DNA of 64,000 nucleotides, from NCBI RefSeq assembly GCF_003206695.1, contig NZ_PZJN01000003.1:393323-457322 (forward strand). Direction: 5' to 3'. The position numbers and the translations under genes are program-made. The notes under the pieces were generated by a model. The model did no database searches, was not told where the DNA came from, and worked only from the letters and a program-made list of their open reading frames with translations. Numbering within the stretch: position 1 is the stretch's first letter; every line of letters starts with the position of its first letter. This DNA comes from Salinicola halophyticus. GTDB taxonomy: Bacteria; Pseudomonadota; Gammaproteobacteria; Pseudomonadales; Halomonadaceae. Below, one piece after another: positions 8,516-19,867 of the stretch.

Positions 8516-10095
8516 GCGACCACCGACTCTTCGAACTTCGTCGTCTCACCGTCCGCTTCGGAAGCCATGTTGCGGTCGACTCGCTGGATCTTCAAGTCGA
8601 TCGCGGCGAGACGGTGGCCGTGGTCGGCGAATCCGGCTCGGGCAAGTCGGTCAGCGCGCTGGGGGCGTTGGGATTGCTGCCCGCAGGGGCCGATATCGAA
8701 GGCGAGCGGCGTTTCGACGGCCGCGACCTCGGCGAATTCTCGCCGCGCCAGTGGAACGCGCTACGCGGCGGCCGGATCGGCTTCGTCTTTCAGGAACCGA
8801 TGACGTCGTTGAATCCACTGCACAGCGTTGGCAAGCAGTTGGGAGAAACCCTGCGACTGCACCAGGGGCTGCGAGGTCAGGCCGCCAAGGGTCGCATCCG
8901 CGAACTGCTGACGCAGGTCAAGCTGCCCCGGGTCGATGAGCTGATGGCGGCCTGGCCCCACCAGCTTTCCGGCGGGCAGCGCCAGAGGGTGATGATCGCC
9001 ATGGCGATCGCCAACGATCCGCAGCTACTGATCGCCGATGAACCCACCACCGCGCTGGATGTGACGGTTCAGCGGGAGATTCTGGCGCTTCTGGACGATC
9101 TGCGTGATCGCTACGGTATGGGTCTGCTGCTGATCAGCCACGATCTCAACCTGGTGCGGCGTCATGCCGATCGCGTGGTGGTCATGCGCCACGGCGAATG
9201 CGTGGAAGCCGGGCCGACAACCGATGTTTTCGACACACCACAGAACGCCTACACGCGTCAGCTGATCGACGCGATACCCGCCGGACGGCCGCTGCCCGTG
9301 CCAGAGAACGCCGCGACGCTGCTGAGCGCCAACGATGTGGGCATCACCTTTGCCCGGCCCAAGCCGTTTCTGCGCCCCCGGCCGCCCGCTTTCGTCGCGG
9401 TCGAGCCGCTGTCGCTTCAACTGCGCGAGGGAGAAACACTCGGCGTGGTGGGTGAATCCGGTTCCGGCAAGAGCACCCTGGCGGCTGCCCTGATTCGCCT
9501 GCTGCCGGCCAGCGGCGAGATCCATTTTGACGGCCTGCGCCTGGATTCACTGAGCGGTAACGCGCTCCGGCGCCAGCGACGCGGCTTCCAGATCGTATTT
9601 CAGGACCCCTACGGTTCGCTGTCCCCGCGCATGCCGGTCGCCGATATCATCAGCGAAGGGTTGCGCTTTCATCACCCCGAACTCGACGCCTCGATCGTGA
9701 CCGAACGGATCGCCGAAGCGCTACGGGAAGTCGACTTGCCGCCGGATTGCGGCCACCGCTACCCGCACGAGTTTTCGGGCGGCCAGCGCCAGCGTATCGC
9801 CATCGCTCGCGCCTTGATTCTCAAACCCCGGTTACTGGTACTCGATGAACCGACATCGGCGCTGGATCGCACGGTACAGAAGCAGCTGATCGAACTCCTG
9901 CGCAGCGTCCAGGCCAGGCATGGCCTCAGCTACCTGTTCATCAGCCACGATCTCGCTGTGGTACGCGCGATGGCCCATCGGATACTGGTACTGAAAGAGG
10001 GCAAGGTCGTCGAACAGGGCCAGTGCGAAACACTGCTCGAAGCGCCCCGCTCGGCTTATACCCGAGCGTTGATCGACGCTTCGTCACTGGCCTGA
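8512..10095 (+). CDS. yejF: Oligopeptide ABC transporter ATP-binding protein with two ATPase domains, YejF type
   Basis: Cytoplasmic energising subunit of the Yej importer, 527 residues, with two complete ABC domains in one chain. Walker A GESGSGKS is at 39-46 and again at about 314-321. Signatures LSGGQRQR (about 152) and FSGGQRQR (about 420) and Walker [12 protein letters not shown] and [11 protein letters not shown] are all present, so both sites look functional. Oligopeptide-specific tails ([37 protein letters not shown]) follow each domain. The start is fixed by the ATGA overlap with yejE; an in-frame upstream extension to 8332 is only yejE in another frame. Confidence 0.95.
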   Translation: MSDHRLFELRRLTVRFGSHVAVDSLDLQVDRGETVAVVGESGSGKSVSALGALGLLPAGADIEGERRFDGRDLGEFSPRQWNALRGGRIGFVFQEPMTSLNPLHSVGKQLGETLRLHQGLRGQAAKGRIRELLTQVKLPRVDELMAAWPHQLSGGQRQRVMIAMAIANDPQLLIADEPTTALDVTVQREILALLDDLRDRYGMGLLLISHDLNLVRRHADRVVVMRHGECVEAGPTTDVFDTPQNAYTRQLIDAIPAGRPLPVPENAATLLSANDVGITFARPKPFLRPRPPAFVAVEPLSLQLREGETLGVVGESGSGKSTLAAALIRLLPASGEIHFDGLRLDSLSGNALRRQRRGFQIVFQDPYGSLSPRMPVADIISEGLRFHHPELDASIVTERIAEALREVDLPPDCGHRYPHEFSGGQRQRIAIARALILKPRLLVLDEPTSALDRTVQKQLIELLRSVQARHGLSYLFISHDLAVVRAMAHRILVLKEGKVVEQGQCETLLEAPRSAYTRALIDASSLA

Positions 10096-10222
10096 TGACT
10101 GCTTTTAAGAAGTTCTGTTATCGTTAAGTCTTGAAAAAAAGATAACGGTATAAACCTTGACTCGTAATAGATAGGGAAGTGGTTAACGGCAATATCGCTG
10201 GCCCGAAGTCCGGCGATCGTCC

Positions 10223-10924
10223 CTAGAACGCGGCAATTTCCTCCGGGCGCAGATACCGGCACTCCCCCGGCTCGAGATCGGGATCGAGCTCCAGCGGGCC
10301 GATCGCTTCGCGATGCAGCGCCTCGACCGTATGCCCCACCGCGGTCAGCATGCGCCGGACCAGGTGGTAACGCCCCTCGGTGACACCGATCAGCACTTCG
10401 GTGTCGCTGACGGCCTCGAAGGTTGCCGGCCGGGTCGGCCTGTCGTCACCGTTCAACTCGACGCCCTCGGCAAACCGCTCCGCAATACGCTCTGCCTCGC
10501 CCGCTGCCAGCGGTTCACCCAACGTCGCCCGATAGCGCTTCACGCAGGCGCGGTTCGGCGACGTCACGCGGTGCGTCCACTTGCCATCGTCGCTGATCAG
10601 CAGCAGGCCCGAGGTATCGAGATCCAGCCGCCCTACCGGATGCACCCGCTCGATCTGCGGGATATCGATCAGACTGAGCACGGAAGGATGATGCGTCGGT
10701 CGCAACGAACACTCGACGCCGACCGGCTTGTGCAACATCAGATAGCGCCAACCGACCCGCTCCAGAGTGTCGCCCTGCCATCGCACCACCTGATCGTCGG
10801 ATACCTGATATGAGGCATCTCGCGTGACTTCGCCGTCGACGCTGACTTCGAACTGGCGCAGCGCACGCTTGGCCTGGCTGCGCGTTAGCTCCGTGGCTTC
10901 GCTAAGAAATCGATCCAACCGCAT
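10223..10924 (-). CDS. rsuA: 16S rRNA pseudouridine(516) synthase
   Basis: Converts U516 of 16S rRNA to pseudouridine. The N-terminal S4 RNA-binding domain covers residues 1-50 (MRLDRFLSEATELTRSQAKRAL). The catalytic domain has HPVGRLDLDTSGLLL with catalytic D101, followed by CVKRYRATL and EGRYHLVRRMLTAVGH. At 233 residues it matches RsuA rather than the longer RluB/E/F paralogues. It is downstream of corA on the minus strand and converges with yejF. The 127-bp gap to yejF holds an AT-rich stretch with a weak GTTATC/GATAAC inverted repeat (10118-10147). Confidence 0.93.
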   Translation of the reverse strand: MRLDRFLSEATELTRSQAKRALRQFEVSVDGEVTRDASYQVSDDQVVRWQGDTLERVGWRYLMLHKPVGVECSLRPTHHPSVLSLIDIPQIERVHPVGRLDLDTSGLLLISDDGKWTHRVTSPNRACVKRYRATLGEPLAAGEAERIAERFAEGVELNGDDRPTRPATFEAVSDTEVLIGVTEGRYHLVRRMLTAVGHTVEALHREAIGPLELDPDLEPGECRYLRPEEIAAF

Positions 10925-10954
10925 GAATTTGAAAACCCCTGGCTCGCGGCAGAC

Positions 10955-11902
10955 TCACAGCCATCCGCGGTATTTGAAATAGAGATAAGGTGAAATGCCC
11001 GACAACGCCATCAAGCCGATCGCCATCGGATAGCCGAAGCTCCAGGTAAGTTCCGGCATCACGTCGAAGTTCATCCCGTAGATACTGGCGATCATCGTCG
11101 GCGGCAGGAACACGACCGAGGCGATGGAGAAGCTCTTGATGATCTGGTTCTGCTCGATGTTGATGAAACCCTGGGTGGTATCCATCAGGAAGTTGACCTT
11201 GTCGGACAGGAAGGTGCTGTGGGACATCAGCACCTCGACGTCCTGCAGCGCCTCCTTGGCCTGCTCCTGCAGCTCGCCATAATAACGCAGATGCCGGATG
11301 AGGAAATAGAGCGAGCGCTGCGTGTCCATCAGACACAGGCGTATCTTGCCGACGATATCCTCGACCTTGGCCAACTGGTCGATCGCCTCCTCCAGATCGG
11401 CATCCTCGATCTCCAGTACCATGTGGCTGACCTGTTCGAGGTCGCGGTGCATGTCCTCGATGCCGTCGGCCAGGTTTTCCACCTTCTGTTCGAACAGCGT
11501 GACGATCAGCGATTGCGGCGAGGCCGCTTTGACCTGGCCGCGCCGCGCTCTCAGCCGGAACAGTCGAAAATCGGCGAGATCGTCCTCGCGCAGCGACAGC
11601 AGTCGCTGGGGTTGCAGGATGAAAACCACCGTATTGGTCTGATGCTTGCCTTCGTTGCGTGCCAGAAACAGTGAGTGAACGTGCAGCCCGTCGGTATCGG
11701 TAAAGAAGCGCGCCGAGGATTCGATCTCCTCGATATCGGTATTGGCGGGCAACTCGTCCGCGAGAAAGGGTTTCAGTGCCGCGCGGTCTTCGTCGTCGAG
11801 ATCATAGGCATCGATCCAGTTGGCTTCCCACAAACGTGCGTCGATGGGGCCTTCACTGAGCTCTCTGAAATCGTTCTGATCGAGGCGAAAGGTTCGGATC
11901 AT
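10955..11902 (-). CDS. corA: CorA-family magnesium/cobalt transporter
   Basis: Pentameric inner-membrane channel for Mg2+ uptake. A long acidic cytoplasmic domain is followed by two C-terminal helices. The selectivity motif GMN is at 276-278 (SIYGMNFDVMPE), and the basic end YFKYRGWL is typical. At 315 residues it matches family length. AAGGA six bases upstream of ATG 11902 overlaps the stop of yafV, so the two are probably co-transcribed. rsuA follows after 30 bp. Confidence 0.95.
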   Translation of the reverse strand: MIRTFRLDQNDFRELSEGPIDARLWEANWIDAYDLDDEDRAALKPFLADELPANTDIEEIESSARFFTDTDGLHVHSLFLARNEGKHQTNTVVFILQPQRLLSLREDDLADFRLFRLRARRGQVKAASPQSLIVTLFEQKVENLADGIEDMHRDLEQVSHMVLEIEDADLEEAIDQLAKVEDIVGKIRLCLMDTQRSLYFLIRHLRYYGELQEQAKEALQDVEVLMSHSTFLSDKVNFLMDTTQGFINIEQNQIIKSFSIASVVFLPPTMIASIYGMNFDVMPELTWSFGYPMAIGLMALSGISPYLYFKYRGWL

Positions 11903-11911
11903 GGCCCATCC

Positions 11912-12736
11912 TTACTCATGCAGGTCGTCATCGGAATCGGCCAACGCAAAGCCATCTGCGTCTCTCCAGGCGGGGAATTTATCGCGAAACGATGACAGTG
12001 CCGATCCCGACAGCGTTACCGTCTCGACGAATCCCTCGTCTACCGGATGATCGGCCAGCGGCTCGCCCTTGAAGTCCACGACCATCGAATCTCCGGCGTA
12101 GGGCAAGCCATTGCCATCCTCGCCGACACGATTGACCCCGACGACATAGCTCAGATTCTCGATCGCACGGGCCTTTAGTAGCGTCCGCCAGGCGTGTCGA
12201 CGTGGGGCCGGCCAGTTGGCAACGCACAGCAACACATCATATTCGAATGGCTGCTCGGCGGTCGGCTGCTGACGTAGCCAGACCGGGAACCGCAGGTCGT
12301 AGCAGACCGACAGCATGACACGCATGCCCTTGACCTCGACGATTTGACGTCGCGAGCCCGCGGCGTAGTGTTTCGGCTCGTCGCCCATCCGGAACAGGTG
12401 GCGCTTGTCGTAAACCGTTGCCCGCCCTTCCGGCGTCATCCACACCAGCCGGTTGTAGCAGTTACCGCCTTCGGCGATCGCCAGACTCCCGGTCACGATG
12501 CAATACCGCTCGCGTGCCTGGCGGCGCATCCACTCGAGCGTCGGGCTCGAATCGGAGGGCTCAGCCATGAGTTCGGCATTCATGGTGAATCCGGTGGCAA
12601 ACATCTCCGGTAGCACGATGACATCGGTCTGGCTGCCGTCCAGCGTTCCCATACGGCTATCCAGCAGGCGACGATTGGCCGCCGGATCCTCCCAGTGCAG
12701 CTCGCTCTGCACCAGACTCACGCGTAGTCCAGTCAT
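11912..12736 (-). CDS. yafV: Nitrilase-family amidase, omega-amidase YafV type
   Basis: Carbon-nitrogen hydrolase predicted to hydrolyse alpha-ketoglutaramate and alpha-ketosuccinamate (metabolite repair after transamination), or a related small amide. The catalytic triad is E44 (LPEMFATGF), K111 (YDKRHLF) and C145 (SVCYDLRFPVW). ATG 12736 is chosen because GAGGAAT lies just upstream; an in-frame start at 12766 adds ten residues. It is first in a minus-strand group with corA and rsuA and diverges from rarD. Confidence 0.92.
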   Translation of the reverse strand: MTGLRVSLVQSELHWEDPAANRRLLDSRMGTLDGSQTDVIVLPEMFATGFTMNAELMAEPSDSSPTLEWMRRQARERYCIVTGSLAIAEGGNCYNRLVWMTPEGRATVYDKRHLFRMGDEPKHYAAGSRRQIVEVKGMRVMLSVCYDLRFPVWLRQQPTAEQPFEYDVLLCVANWPAPRRHAWRTLLKARAIENLSYVVGVNRVGEDGNGLPYAGDSMVVDFKGEPLADHPVDEGFVETVTLSGSALSSFRDKFPAWRDADGFALADSDDDLHE

Positions 12737-12862
12737 GGAATTCCTCGTTCGAATCGTATTGCACACCGCCCGCGGGCAAACTTCGGGCCAGCGTCATCAG
12801 GCGCGGCGGCCGAGAGGTACGGGTCATGATAGATTACGGGTTCACGACACGGAGCGTCGAAC

Positions 12863-13828
12863 ATGGCTGGTTCTTCTACGGAGACTTCTCGAGTACCGAC
12901 GACCGATACGGCGCCTGCCGCATCGTCGTTAACCCCAAGCGAGGCGCGTCGCGGCGTCATGTTCGGCGTTGCCGCCTACGCCATGTGGGGATGCTTCCCG
13001 CTGTTCTTCTCGCTGTTCGACGGCGTACCGGCATTCGAGGTCCTGGTGCAGCGAATTCTGTGGTCCTGTGCCTTTTTGCTTGTCGTGGTCACGCTGATGG
13101 GTCGCTGGCCGGCACTGCGCCGGAGCTTTCGAAGCTCCCGGGAACTGGCTCGCGGACTGGCCTGGAGTCTGGGTTGCGCGCTGCTCATTGCGCTGAACTG
13201 GGGGCTTTATATCTATGCGGTGGAAACACACCACGTCCTCCAGGCGAGTCTGGGCTACTTCATGACACCGCTGGTCAACGTGGCGCTGGGAATGCTGGTG
13301 CTGCGTGAACGGCTGAGCCGCTGGCAGATGCTGGCGATCGGTCTGGCGCTGGCAGCCGTCGTGCTGCAGCTGGTGATGCTGGGGCGATTGCCCTGGATCA
13401 GCCTGGTGCTCGCGATGACGTTCGGCACCTACGGCCTGCTGCGCAAACGCGTGGCGCTGGATGCGCTCTCGGCCCTGCTGGTCGAAACGAGTCTGCTGCT
13501 GCCGTTGAGCCTGGTGGCATTGGTGTGGCTGAGCTGGCATGGCCAGTCCCACTTCGGAGACGGTGCCGGGACCACCGCACTGATGATCGTCAGCGGGGTC
13601 ATCACCACCCTGCCGCTGCTCGCCTTTGCCGGCGCCGCGCGGCGATTGACGCTCTCCACCGTCGGCTTTCTGATGTATCTCAACCCCACCCTGCAATTCC
13701 TGCTGGCGCTGTGGGTGTTCGATGAGCCGATTTCCGCCTCCCAGTTGATCACCTTCGTGCTGATCTGGATCGGGCTCGGTTTCTATTCGGTGGACACCTG
13801 GCGACGGCATCGCCAGCACGCCGCCTGA
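12863..13828 (+). CDS. rarD: RarD-type EamA/DMT transporter
   Basis: Inner-membrane drug/metabolite transporter superfamily protein with about ten helices in two EamA halves. It is recognised by AYAMWGCFPLFFSLFDGVPAFE, the RILWS block, NWGLYIYAVETHHVLQASLGYF and the end QLITFVLIWIGLGFYSVDTW. The natural substrate is unknown; the family name comes from chloramphenicol sensitivity. The first 30 residues are a Ser/Thr-rich cytoplasmic lead. It converges with fliE across a strong hairpin. Confidence 0.92.
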   Translation: MAGSSTETSRVPTTDTAPAASSLTPSEARRGVMFGVAAYAMWGCFPLFFSLFDGVPAFEVLVQRILWSCAFLLVVVTLMGRWPALRRSFRSSRELARGLAWSLGCALLIALNWGLYIYAVETHHVLQASLGYFMTPLVNVALGMLVLRERLSRWQMLAIGLALAAVVLQLVMLGRLPWISLVLAMTFGTYGLLRKRVALDALSALLVETSLLLPLSLVALVWLSWHGQSHFGDGAGTTALMIVSGVITTLPLLAFAGAARRLTLSTVGFLMYLNPTLQFLLALWVFDEPISASQLITFVLIWIGLGFYSVDTWRRHRQHAA

Positions 13829-13839
13829 ACGACGGCAAA

Positions 13840-13867
13840 GGCCTGCCGTCAGTCAAGACGGCAGGCC
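13840..13867. terminator. Strong hairpin between convergent rarD and fliE
   Basis: Perfect 11-bp stem GGCCTGCCGTC/GACGGCAGGCC with the loop AGTCAA. There is no clear T-run on either side, so termination strength is uncertain. Its position between convergent genes supports a bidirectional role. Confidence 0.6.
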
Positions 13868-13900
13868 GCACCGAAGCGCCGGCAGGATCGGAACGCGGTT

Positions 13901-14227
13901 TTAGACCTGCAGCCCCATGACTTCCTTATAGGCGGTCACGAGGCGATTACGCACCTGCACGCCCATATCGAAGCTCACGCTCGCCTTCTGCATGTCGATC
14001 ATCACGTCGTTCAACGCCACGTTCGGATCGCCGGCCTGGAACGACATCGCCTGTTGATTGGCGGTCTGCTGCATCTGGTTGATTCGACCGAGCGATGCCT
14101 GAAGCTCACCGGCGAAGCTACCGCCGGTCTCGGCGGTCGGGGCCAACGGGCTCGCGCTCTGACCGCTGGCCTGGGCCGACAACGCCTGCATCTGCTGAAG
14201 CGCCGCCTGGATGGCTGGAGCACTCAT
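13901..14227 (-). CDS. fliE: Flagellar hook-basal body protein FliE
   Basis: Joins the MS ring to the proximal rod; exported by the flagellar type III system. At 108 residues it has the usual length, with the conserved C-terminal half [21 protein letters not shown] and the end [24 protein letters not shown] lies seven bases before the ATG. It diverges from fliF across 476 bp, as in Enterobacteriaceae. Confidence 0.96.
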   Translation of the reverse strand: MSAPAIQAALQQMQALSAQASGQSASPLAPTAETGGSFAGELQASLGRINQMQQTANQQAMSFQAGDPNVALNDVMIDMQKASVSFDMGVQVRNRLVTAYKEVMGLQV

Positions 14228-14703
14228 GGAGTTTTCCCTGTGTGACGGTTTGACTACAAGACGATTCTCTATCTGCGACGACAGCTATTCGCAGCCGCGA
14301 TTCCAGGCAGCGGCTCTTTGCAACGCTCACTGCAGCAGCGGCTCTTTATCGATAGCGAACGCGCTCAAAAAAGCGGCCGATGGATTCGACGCTCGCAGCC
14401 TATCAATAGCCAGCCAATCACTATCGCGGTAAATGCGTGTGAAAACACCGGCTTTTCCTACCTTCACGGTTAACAGAGCGACACATAATGGCTGCCATCA
14501 AATTTACGCCCCGGTCTTGGCCGCATCGGACGGACGCTCCGAGCGGGTCGAGTCACGGATGAGCAGACGCGTTGCAGGGAGCAGACTACTGCTATGTTGT
14601 CTAGTCGTACCAGGTTGACGGATCGCGCCCCGATGGGTCGCGCCCTCTCGATGGAACACCTCAGGTCGTTGGATCGTACCGCGTGCCTTGATCGGAGCCC
14701 GAC
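14228..14703. other. fliE-fliF divergent intergenic region (476 bp)
   Basis: No credible gene. It should hold the promoters for fliE and fliF, but I cannot assign boxes with confidence. It contains a 13-bp direct repeat GCAGCGGCTCTTT at 14307 and 14334. Nearer fliF it has a degenerate duplication of GGATCGCGCCCCGAT at about 14620-14652. Confidence 0.6.
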
Positions 14704-16509
14704 ATGAGCACGGCCGCGTCGCCCAACGACACCCAAGGTTCAGGCAACGCCTCCGCCCGGGCTTCGAATCGGCAAGCCGATTCGGGGACGACCGCTGGCG
14801 GCCGCGACTGGTTGAGCAAGCTGCAGACGAATCCGCGCATCCCGCTGATCATCGCCGGCGCCGCTGCCGTGGCGATCGTGATCGCGCTGCTGCTGTGGGC
14901 TCGCAGCCCGGAATATCGCGTTCTCTATTCGACACTGACAGACGCCGATGGCGGCCGGATCATCAACCAGCTCGATGCCATGGGCGTGCCCTACGAATTC
15001 AGCGAGGGCGGCCAGGCGCTGCTGGTCCCTGCCGATCAGGTCCGTCCGATTCGTCTGAAGCTGGCCGAACAGGGTCTGCCCGAGGCCAGCGGCGTCGGCT
15101 TCGAGCTGATGGACGATCAGGCATTTGGTATCAGCCAGTTTGCGGAACAGATCAACTATCAGCGTGCTCTCGAAGGCGAACTGGCACGCACCATCGGTAC
15201 GCTGGGCAGCGTCGCCCGCGCCCGAGTGCATCTGGCCATGGCCAAGCCGTCGGTCTTCGTCCGCGAGAGTCAGCCCGCCACCGCCTCGGTGGTGCTGGAC
15301 CTGCAACCGGGTCGCGTACTCGGCGAAGGCCAGGTCAACGCGATCGTCCACATGGTCTCCAGCAGCGTCGCTCAGCTGGCCGTCGATGATGTCACCGTGA
15401 TCGATCAGAACGGCGACCTGCTGAGCCGGCCGAGCCATGATGCCAATCAGCTCGACGGCAGCCAGCTCGATTACGTCGGCAATCTCGAGAATCAATACGC
15501 CGATCGCATCGAGGCGATCCTGGCACCTATCGTCGGTGCGAGAAACGTACGGGCACAGGTCACCGCGCAGGTCGATTTTTCCCAGCGGGAGCAGACCTCG
15601 GAGCGCTACGGCCCCAATCAGTCTCCCCACGACGCCGCGGTGCGCAGCAAGCAGAACAGCGTGTCGTTCCAGAGCAATAGCGATCTCGCCATGGGCGTTC
15701 CCGGCGCGCTGAGCAATCAGCCGCCGGGGGTGGCCACCTCGCCGATCAATGACCCGGCCACGCAGGCCCAGAACGCAGACGACGACGCCGATCAGGCGGA
15801 TGACGCCACTACCGACGATACGGCCCAGACGGACGACAACGGCACCGATACCGGCCAAGGCCGTCGCGACAGCACCATCAACTATGAAGTCGATCGAACC
15901 GTCGATCACGTCAAACAGCATAGCGGCGGCATCGATCGTCTCTCGGTCGCGGTCGTCGTCAACTACAAAGACGGCGTGGACGACGAGGGCAACCCGACTC
16001 AGATCGCCCTGAGCGATACCGAGATGGATCAGATTCGCGGCCTGGTGCGCCAGGCGATGGGTTTCTCCGAGACGCGCGGCGATGCTCTCGAAGTGGTCAA
16101 CAGTCCGTTCCAGATCAATACTTCGGATTTCGTCGCTCAGCCTTGGTGGCAGACGCCGGCAGTCTGGGACCTGGCCAAGAGCGCGCTCAAGTATCTGCTC
16201 GTGGCCCTGGCCGCCCTGTTCCTGTGGTTCAAGGTGCTGAAACCATTGATCCGGCGTCAGACCCCGGAGCCCATCCCGGCACCCGCGGCAGCGCCCGCAG
16301 CTCCCCCCTCCGGTGCAGCGGCGGCGGCCGGCGCCGCGAATTATCAGACCGTCAGCGATGCTGGCGGCGGCAGCGCCGCGAAAAGCCGCGAGCGTAACCG
16401 GCGCAGCGCCTCGAATTACGAGCAGGACCTCAAGGACGTTCGTGAAATGGCACAAGAAGATCCGCGCCTGGTCGCCATGGTCGTCAGAAGCTGGATGGAA
16501 AAATCATGA
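14704..16509 (+). CDS. fliF: Flagellar MS-ring protein FliF
   Basis: Forms the inner-membrane ring that templates basal-body assembly and carries the switch protein FliG. At 601 residues it has an N-terminal membrane helix (about 46-68, [19 protein letters not shown]), then the YscJ-like periplasmic domain ([15 protein letters not shown]). A long Asp/Thr-rich flexible segment lies at about 350-392, and a second helix at about 496-520. The cytoplasmic tail ends in the FliG-binding segment ([22 protein letters not shown]). ATGA overlap with fliG. Confidence 0.97.
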   Translation: MSTAASPNDTQGSGNASARASNRQADSGTTAGGRDWLSKLQTNPRIPLIIAGAAAVAIVIALLLWARSPEYRVLYSTLTDADGGRIINQLDAMGVPYEFSEGGQALLVPADQVRPIRLKLAEQGLPEASGVGFELMDDQAFGISQFAEQINYQRALEGELARTIGTLGSVARARVHLAMAKPSVFVRESQPATASVVLDLQPGRVLGEGQVNAIVHMVSSSVAQLAVDDVTVIDQNGDLLSRPSHDANQLDGSQLDYVGNLENQYADRIEAILAPIVGARNVRAQVTAQVDFSQREQTSERYGPNQSPHDAAVRSKQNSVSFQSNSDLAMGVPGALSNQPPGVATSPINDPATQAQNADDDADQADDATTDDTAQTDDNGTDTGQGRRDSTINYEVDRTVDHVKQHSGGIDRLSVAVVVNYKDGVDDEGNPTQIALSDTEMDQIRGLVRQAMGFSETRGDALEVVNSPFQINTSDFVAQPWWQTPAVWDLAKSALKYLLVALAALFLWFKVLKPLIRRQTPEPIPAPAAAPAAPPSGAAAAAGAANYQTVSDAGGGSAAKSRERNRRSASNYEQDLKDVREMAQEDPRLVAMVVRSWMEKS

Positions 16510-17504
16510 CGCTCGAAATGACCGGCGCCCGACGTGGCGCCATCCTGTTGCTGTCGCTGGATGAAGACAGCGCCGCGGAGGTGTTCAAGTACCTCTCCAC
16601 CCGCGAAGTACAGGACATCAGCCAGGAGATGGCCAAGCTCGGACAGGTCTCCCATGAGGAAATGGCAGCGGTGCTGCGGGACTTCCATGACGAGGCCGAG
16701 CAGTTCACCGCCATCAACCTGCACTCCAACGACCATATTCGCGCGGTCCTGACCAAGGCCCTGGGTAGCGAACGCGCAAGCAGTCTGATCGAGGATATTC
16801 TCGAGACCAATAATGCGTCCTCGGGCATCGACTCGCTGAATCTGATGGAAGCGTCGATGGTCGCGGAGTTGATCCGCGACGAGCACCCCCAGATCATCGC
16901 CACGATCATGGTCCACCTGGAGCGCTCCCAGGCGGCGGACATACTCGAGCTGTTCGACGAAAAATTGCGCGACGACGTCATGTTGCGTATCGCCACGTTC
17001 AGCGGCGTGCAGCCGGCGGCGCTGCAGGAACTCACCGAAGTGCTCACCTCGATGCTCGACGGCACCAACCTGAAGCGCAGCAAGATGGGCGGCGTCAGAA
17101 CCGCGGCCGAGATTCTCAACCTGATGAACACCGCTCAGGAAGAGCAGGTCATCGACGTCGTCCGCGCCCACAGCGAGGACCTCGCCCAGCGCATCATCGA
17201 CGAAATGTTCCTGTTCGAGAACCTGCTGGACATCGACGATCGCGGCATCCAGATGATCCTGCGCGAGGTCGAGACCAACTCTCTGGTCATTGCGCTGCGA
17301 GGGGCCGAGGAGGCACTGATCGACAAGTTCACGCGCAACATGTCCCAGCGCGCGGCCCAGCTGATGCGCGAGGATATGGAAAACCGCGGGCCGATTCGGC
17401 TGTCACAGGTCGAAAACGAACAGAAAGCGATTCTGGGTACGGTGCGCCGTCTTGCCGATTCCGGCGAGATCGCCTTGAGCGGTGGCGACGATGGCTACGT
17501 CTGA
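16506..17504 (+). CDS. fliG: Flagellar motor switch protein FliG
   Basis: C-ring protein that couples rotor to stator and sets rotation direction. At 332 residues it has the N-terminal FliF-binding, middle ([13 protein letters not shown], the EHPQR-like motif) and C-terminal domains ([22 protein letters not shown]). The charged residues of the torque helix are retained. It starts inside the end of fliF and ends overlapping fliH by 14 bases, so the rotor-export genes are tightly coupled. Confidence 0.97.
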   Translation: MTLEMTGARRGAILLLSLDEDSAAEVFKYLSTREVQDISQEMAKLGQVSHEEMAAVLRDFHDEAEQFTAINLHSNDHIRAVLTKALGSERASSLIEDILETNNASSGIDSLNLMEASMVAELIRDEHPQIIATIMVHLERSQAADILELFDEKLRDDVMLRIATFSGVQPAALQELTEVLTSMLDGTNLKRSKMGGVRTAAEILNLMNTAQEEQVIDVVRAHSEDLAQRIIDEMFLFENLLDIDDRGIQMILREVETNSLVIALRGAEEALIDKFTRNMSQRAAQLMREDMENRGPIRLSQVENEQKAILGTVRRLADSGEIALSGGDDGYV

Positions 17505-18282
17505 TCGACGCAACCCGCCGGCTCTCGAGACCACCGGTGAGTGGCATCGCTGGCAGATGGAAGATCTCGGCCACGAACACATGTCGGACACCGGACATCC
17601 CGTCTTCGATGCCGAGGCGCAACGTCAACGCCGGCAGCAGGAGGCCGACGCCAGGGCGCGTCAGGTAGCCGGCGAGAAAGCCGAGCGCGAAGGCTTCGAG
17701 AGCGGCCACCGCGAGGGCCACGAACAGGGCTACCAGGCGGGGTATCAGGAAGGCCTGGAAGCGGCCAACGCCGCCGCCGAGCTGGAGTTCCAGAAACGTC
17801 TGGAAATGACTCTGAATCCCCTCGCCGAGCTTGCCGACAACTTTCGTCACGCCTTGACGTCACTGGATACCGAAGTCGCCGACCAACTGATCGAGCTGGC
17901 CCTCATTACCGGGCGCCAGCTGGCAGGGGAATCTCTCGCCGCCAACCCCGACCAGATCCTCAGCGTGGTGCGCGAGCTGCTCGATGCCGACACCACGTTG
18001 AACGGTAAACCGCGCCTTTGGCTGCATCCGGCGGATCTCGAACTGGTGACGGCGGCGATGGGGGAAACGCTCGCGGCCAGCGGCTGGGAGTGCCATCCCG
18101 ACCCGACGCTCGAACGCGGCGGCTGCCGTGCCACCAGTGCCGGCGGCGGCCTCGACGCCAGCTTGAGCACCCATTGGAAGGCGATTCTGGGTCAGCGTCG
18201 CCAACGCAAGGCACCGTCGGTCAGCGAAAGCCCCGAGCCCCCGGTGGAGCCGAACGCCGAGGATGAGGCCGATGATGCGTGA
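17491..18282 (+). CDS. fliH: Flagellar export stator/negative regulator FliH
   Basis: Binds and regulates the ATPase FliI and delivers it to the C ring. At 263 residues it has the Gln/Glu-rich coil with GxxxG-type repeats ([22 protein letters not shown], about 70-91), then a conserved C-terminal domain ([21 protein letters not shown]). The start is ATG 17491, with GGTGG five bases upstream; GTG 17482 is an alternative. The C-terminal tail is acidic and Pro-rich. Confidence 0.94.
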   Translation: MATSDRRNPPALETTGEWHRWQMEDLGHEHMSDTGHPVFDAEAQRQRRQQEADARARQVAGEKAEREGFESGHREGHEQGYQAGYQEGLEAANAAAELEFQKRLEMTLNPLAELADNFRHALTSLDTEVADQLIELALITGRQLAGESLAANPDQILSVVRELLDADTTLNGKPRLWLHPADLELVTAAMGETLAASGWECHPDPTLERGGCRATSAGGGLDASLSTHWKAILGQRRQRKAPSVSESPEPPVEPNAEDEADDA

Positions 18283-19696
18283 CCGGGCCTCCACCCAGGC
18301 AGATTCAGGGGACTCCCCTCACCATCAACGCTGGCGTCAAGCCCTGGCCAAGATCAGCCATCGGGTGGAATCACTCTCCCACTATCGCTACGAGGGTCGC
18401 GTCACCCGCGCCACCGGTCTGGTTCTGGAAGCGGTCGGCATCAGCCTCCCGCTCGGCAGTGCCTGCCTGATCGAACTCTCGGCCGGCAACGGCAGTGGCG
18501 ACGACGAACGCTTCGCCGAGGCCGAAGTGGTGGGCTTCTCCGGCGACAAACTCTTCCTGATGCCGTTGGCCGACACCAGCGGTCTCTTGCCCGGTGCCCG
18601 TGTACTGGCGCTAAGCGGCAATCGCCTAGATATCGCCAGCGCACGTCGATTTCCGCTGGGGGATGGCCTGCTGGGTCGTATCGTCGACGGCAACGGCCGC
18701 CCGCTGGATGACCACGGCCCCCTGGAACAGGCCCCGCACGCTCCGCTCGAGACGCCACCGATCAACCCACTGTCTCGCGCGCCCATCGATACCGCCATCG
18801 ACGTCGGCATCCGCGCCATCAATGGCCTGCTGACCGTCGGCCGCGGTCAACGCATGGGCTTGTTCGCCGGCTCCGGGGTCGGCAAGAGCGTGCTGCTGGG
18901 AATGATGGCCCGCTTCACCGATGCCGACGTGATCGTCGTCGGCCTGATCGGCGAACGTGGCCGCGAAGTTCAGGACTTTATCGAGAACATCCTCGGCGAA
19001 GACGGCCTGGCACGCGCCGTGGTCGTTGCCGCCCCGGCCGACACCTCGCCGCTGCAACGCATGCAGGGCGCAGCCTACGCGACCCGTCTGGCCGAGGATT
19101 TTCGCGATCAGGGCCGCAATGTCCTGCTGATCATGGACTCGCTGACCCGCTACGCCATGGCCGCGCGCGAGATCGCCCTGGCCATCGGCGAGCCGCCGGC
19201 GACCAAGGGCTATCCGCCCTCCGTCTTCGCCAAGCTGCCCGGTCTGGTCGAACGCGCCGGCAACGGCAAGCGCGGCGGCGGATCGATTACCGCGTTCTAC
19301 ACCGTGCTGACCGAAGGCGACGACCAGCAGGATCCGATCGCCGACTCCGCACGCGCCATTCTCGATGGCCATATCGTGCTTTCCCGCCAACTGGCAGAAA
19401 GCGGCCACTACCCGGCCATCGATATCGAAGCCTCGATCAGCCGAGCGATGCCGGCGGTGGTCGAAGCCAAGCGCTTGCGCCAGGCGCAGGGATTCAAGCA
19501 GATGATCTCCCGCTACCAGCGCAACCGCGATCTGATCAACGTCGGCGCCTATATCAGCGGTCAGGATCCGCAGCTTGACCGCGCGGTCGCCCTGTACCCG
19601 CGGCTCGAGTCGTTCCTGCAGCAGGGCATGAACGAGATCGCGGAGCTGGCGCCCACCCATGCCGACCTGGACCGACTCATCCCCATTGCCGACTGA
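18275..19696 (+). CDS. fliI: Flagellum-specific ATPase FliI
   Basis: Hexameric F1-like ATPase that energises substrate unloading for flagellar type III export. Walker [12 protein letters not shown] is at about 195-205 and Walker [11 protein letters not shown] follows. Also present are [18 protein letters not shown] and [15 protein letters not shown]. Of several in-frame ATGs (18263, 18272, 18275), 18275 has GAGG at a six-base spacing, whereas 18263 follows its GAGG with no gap. Overlaps fliH by eight bases. Confidence 0.95.
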   Translation: MRDRASTQADSGDSPHHQRWRQALAKISHRVESLSHYRYEGRVTRATGLVLEAVGISLPLGSACLIELSAGNGSGDDERFAEAEVVGFSGDKLFLMPLADTSGLLPGARVLALSGNRLDIASARRFPLGDGLLGRIVDGNGRPLDDHGPLEQAPHAPLETPPINPLSRAPIDTAIDVGIRAINGLLTVGRGQRMGLFAGSGVGKSVLLGMMARFTDADVIVVGLIGERGREVQDFIENILGEDGLARAVVVAAPADTSPLQRMQGAAYATRLAEDFRDQGRNVLLIMDSLTRYAMAAREIALAIGEPPATKGYPPSVFAKLPGLVERAGNGKRGGGSITAFYTVLTEGDDQQDPIADSARAILDGHIVLSRQLAESGHYPAIDIEASISRAMPAVVEAKRLRQAQGFKQMISRYQRNRDLINVGAYISGQDPQLDRAVALYPRLESFLQQGMNEIAELAPTHADLDRLIPIAD

Positions 19697-19854
19697 CTTA
19701 CCGGATTCGCTTACCTCTCCTCGCCTGTCCGGCTGATGGAATAGTCGCCTTTTCTAGCGTTTCTCGAGCGTTTGCCACGCCGCCCGGGCGGTCACAATGG
19801 CAACCGGTGAAAGATCCCAACGGTATCGGGCTTCACCGCACTCACGGTATGAAC

Positions 19855-19863
19855 AGGAGGTGA
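19855..19863 (+). promoter_or_regulatory. Extended Shine-Dalgarno sequence of fliJ
   Basis: AGGAGGTGA is complementary to nine bases of the 16S rRNA 3' end and sits seven bases (from AGGAGG) before TTG 19868. It decides the fliJ start, which otherwise has no ATG in register. The long match may compensate for the weak TTG codon. Confidence 0.85.
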
Positions 19864-19867
19864 CGTC

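Noticed and set aside
14740-16455. 571-codon open frame antisense to fliF
   Set aside because: It mirrors the fliF codon pattern in GC-rich DNA, has no ribosome site and no known domain. fliF is certain.
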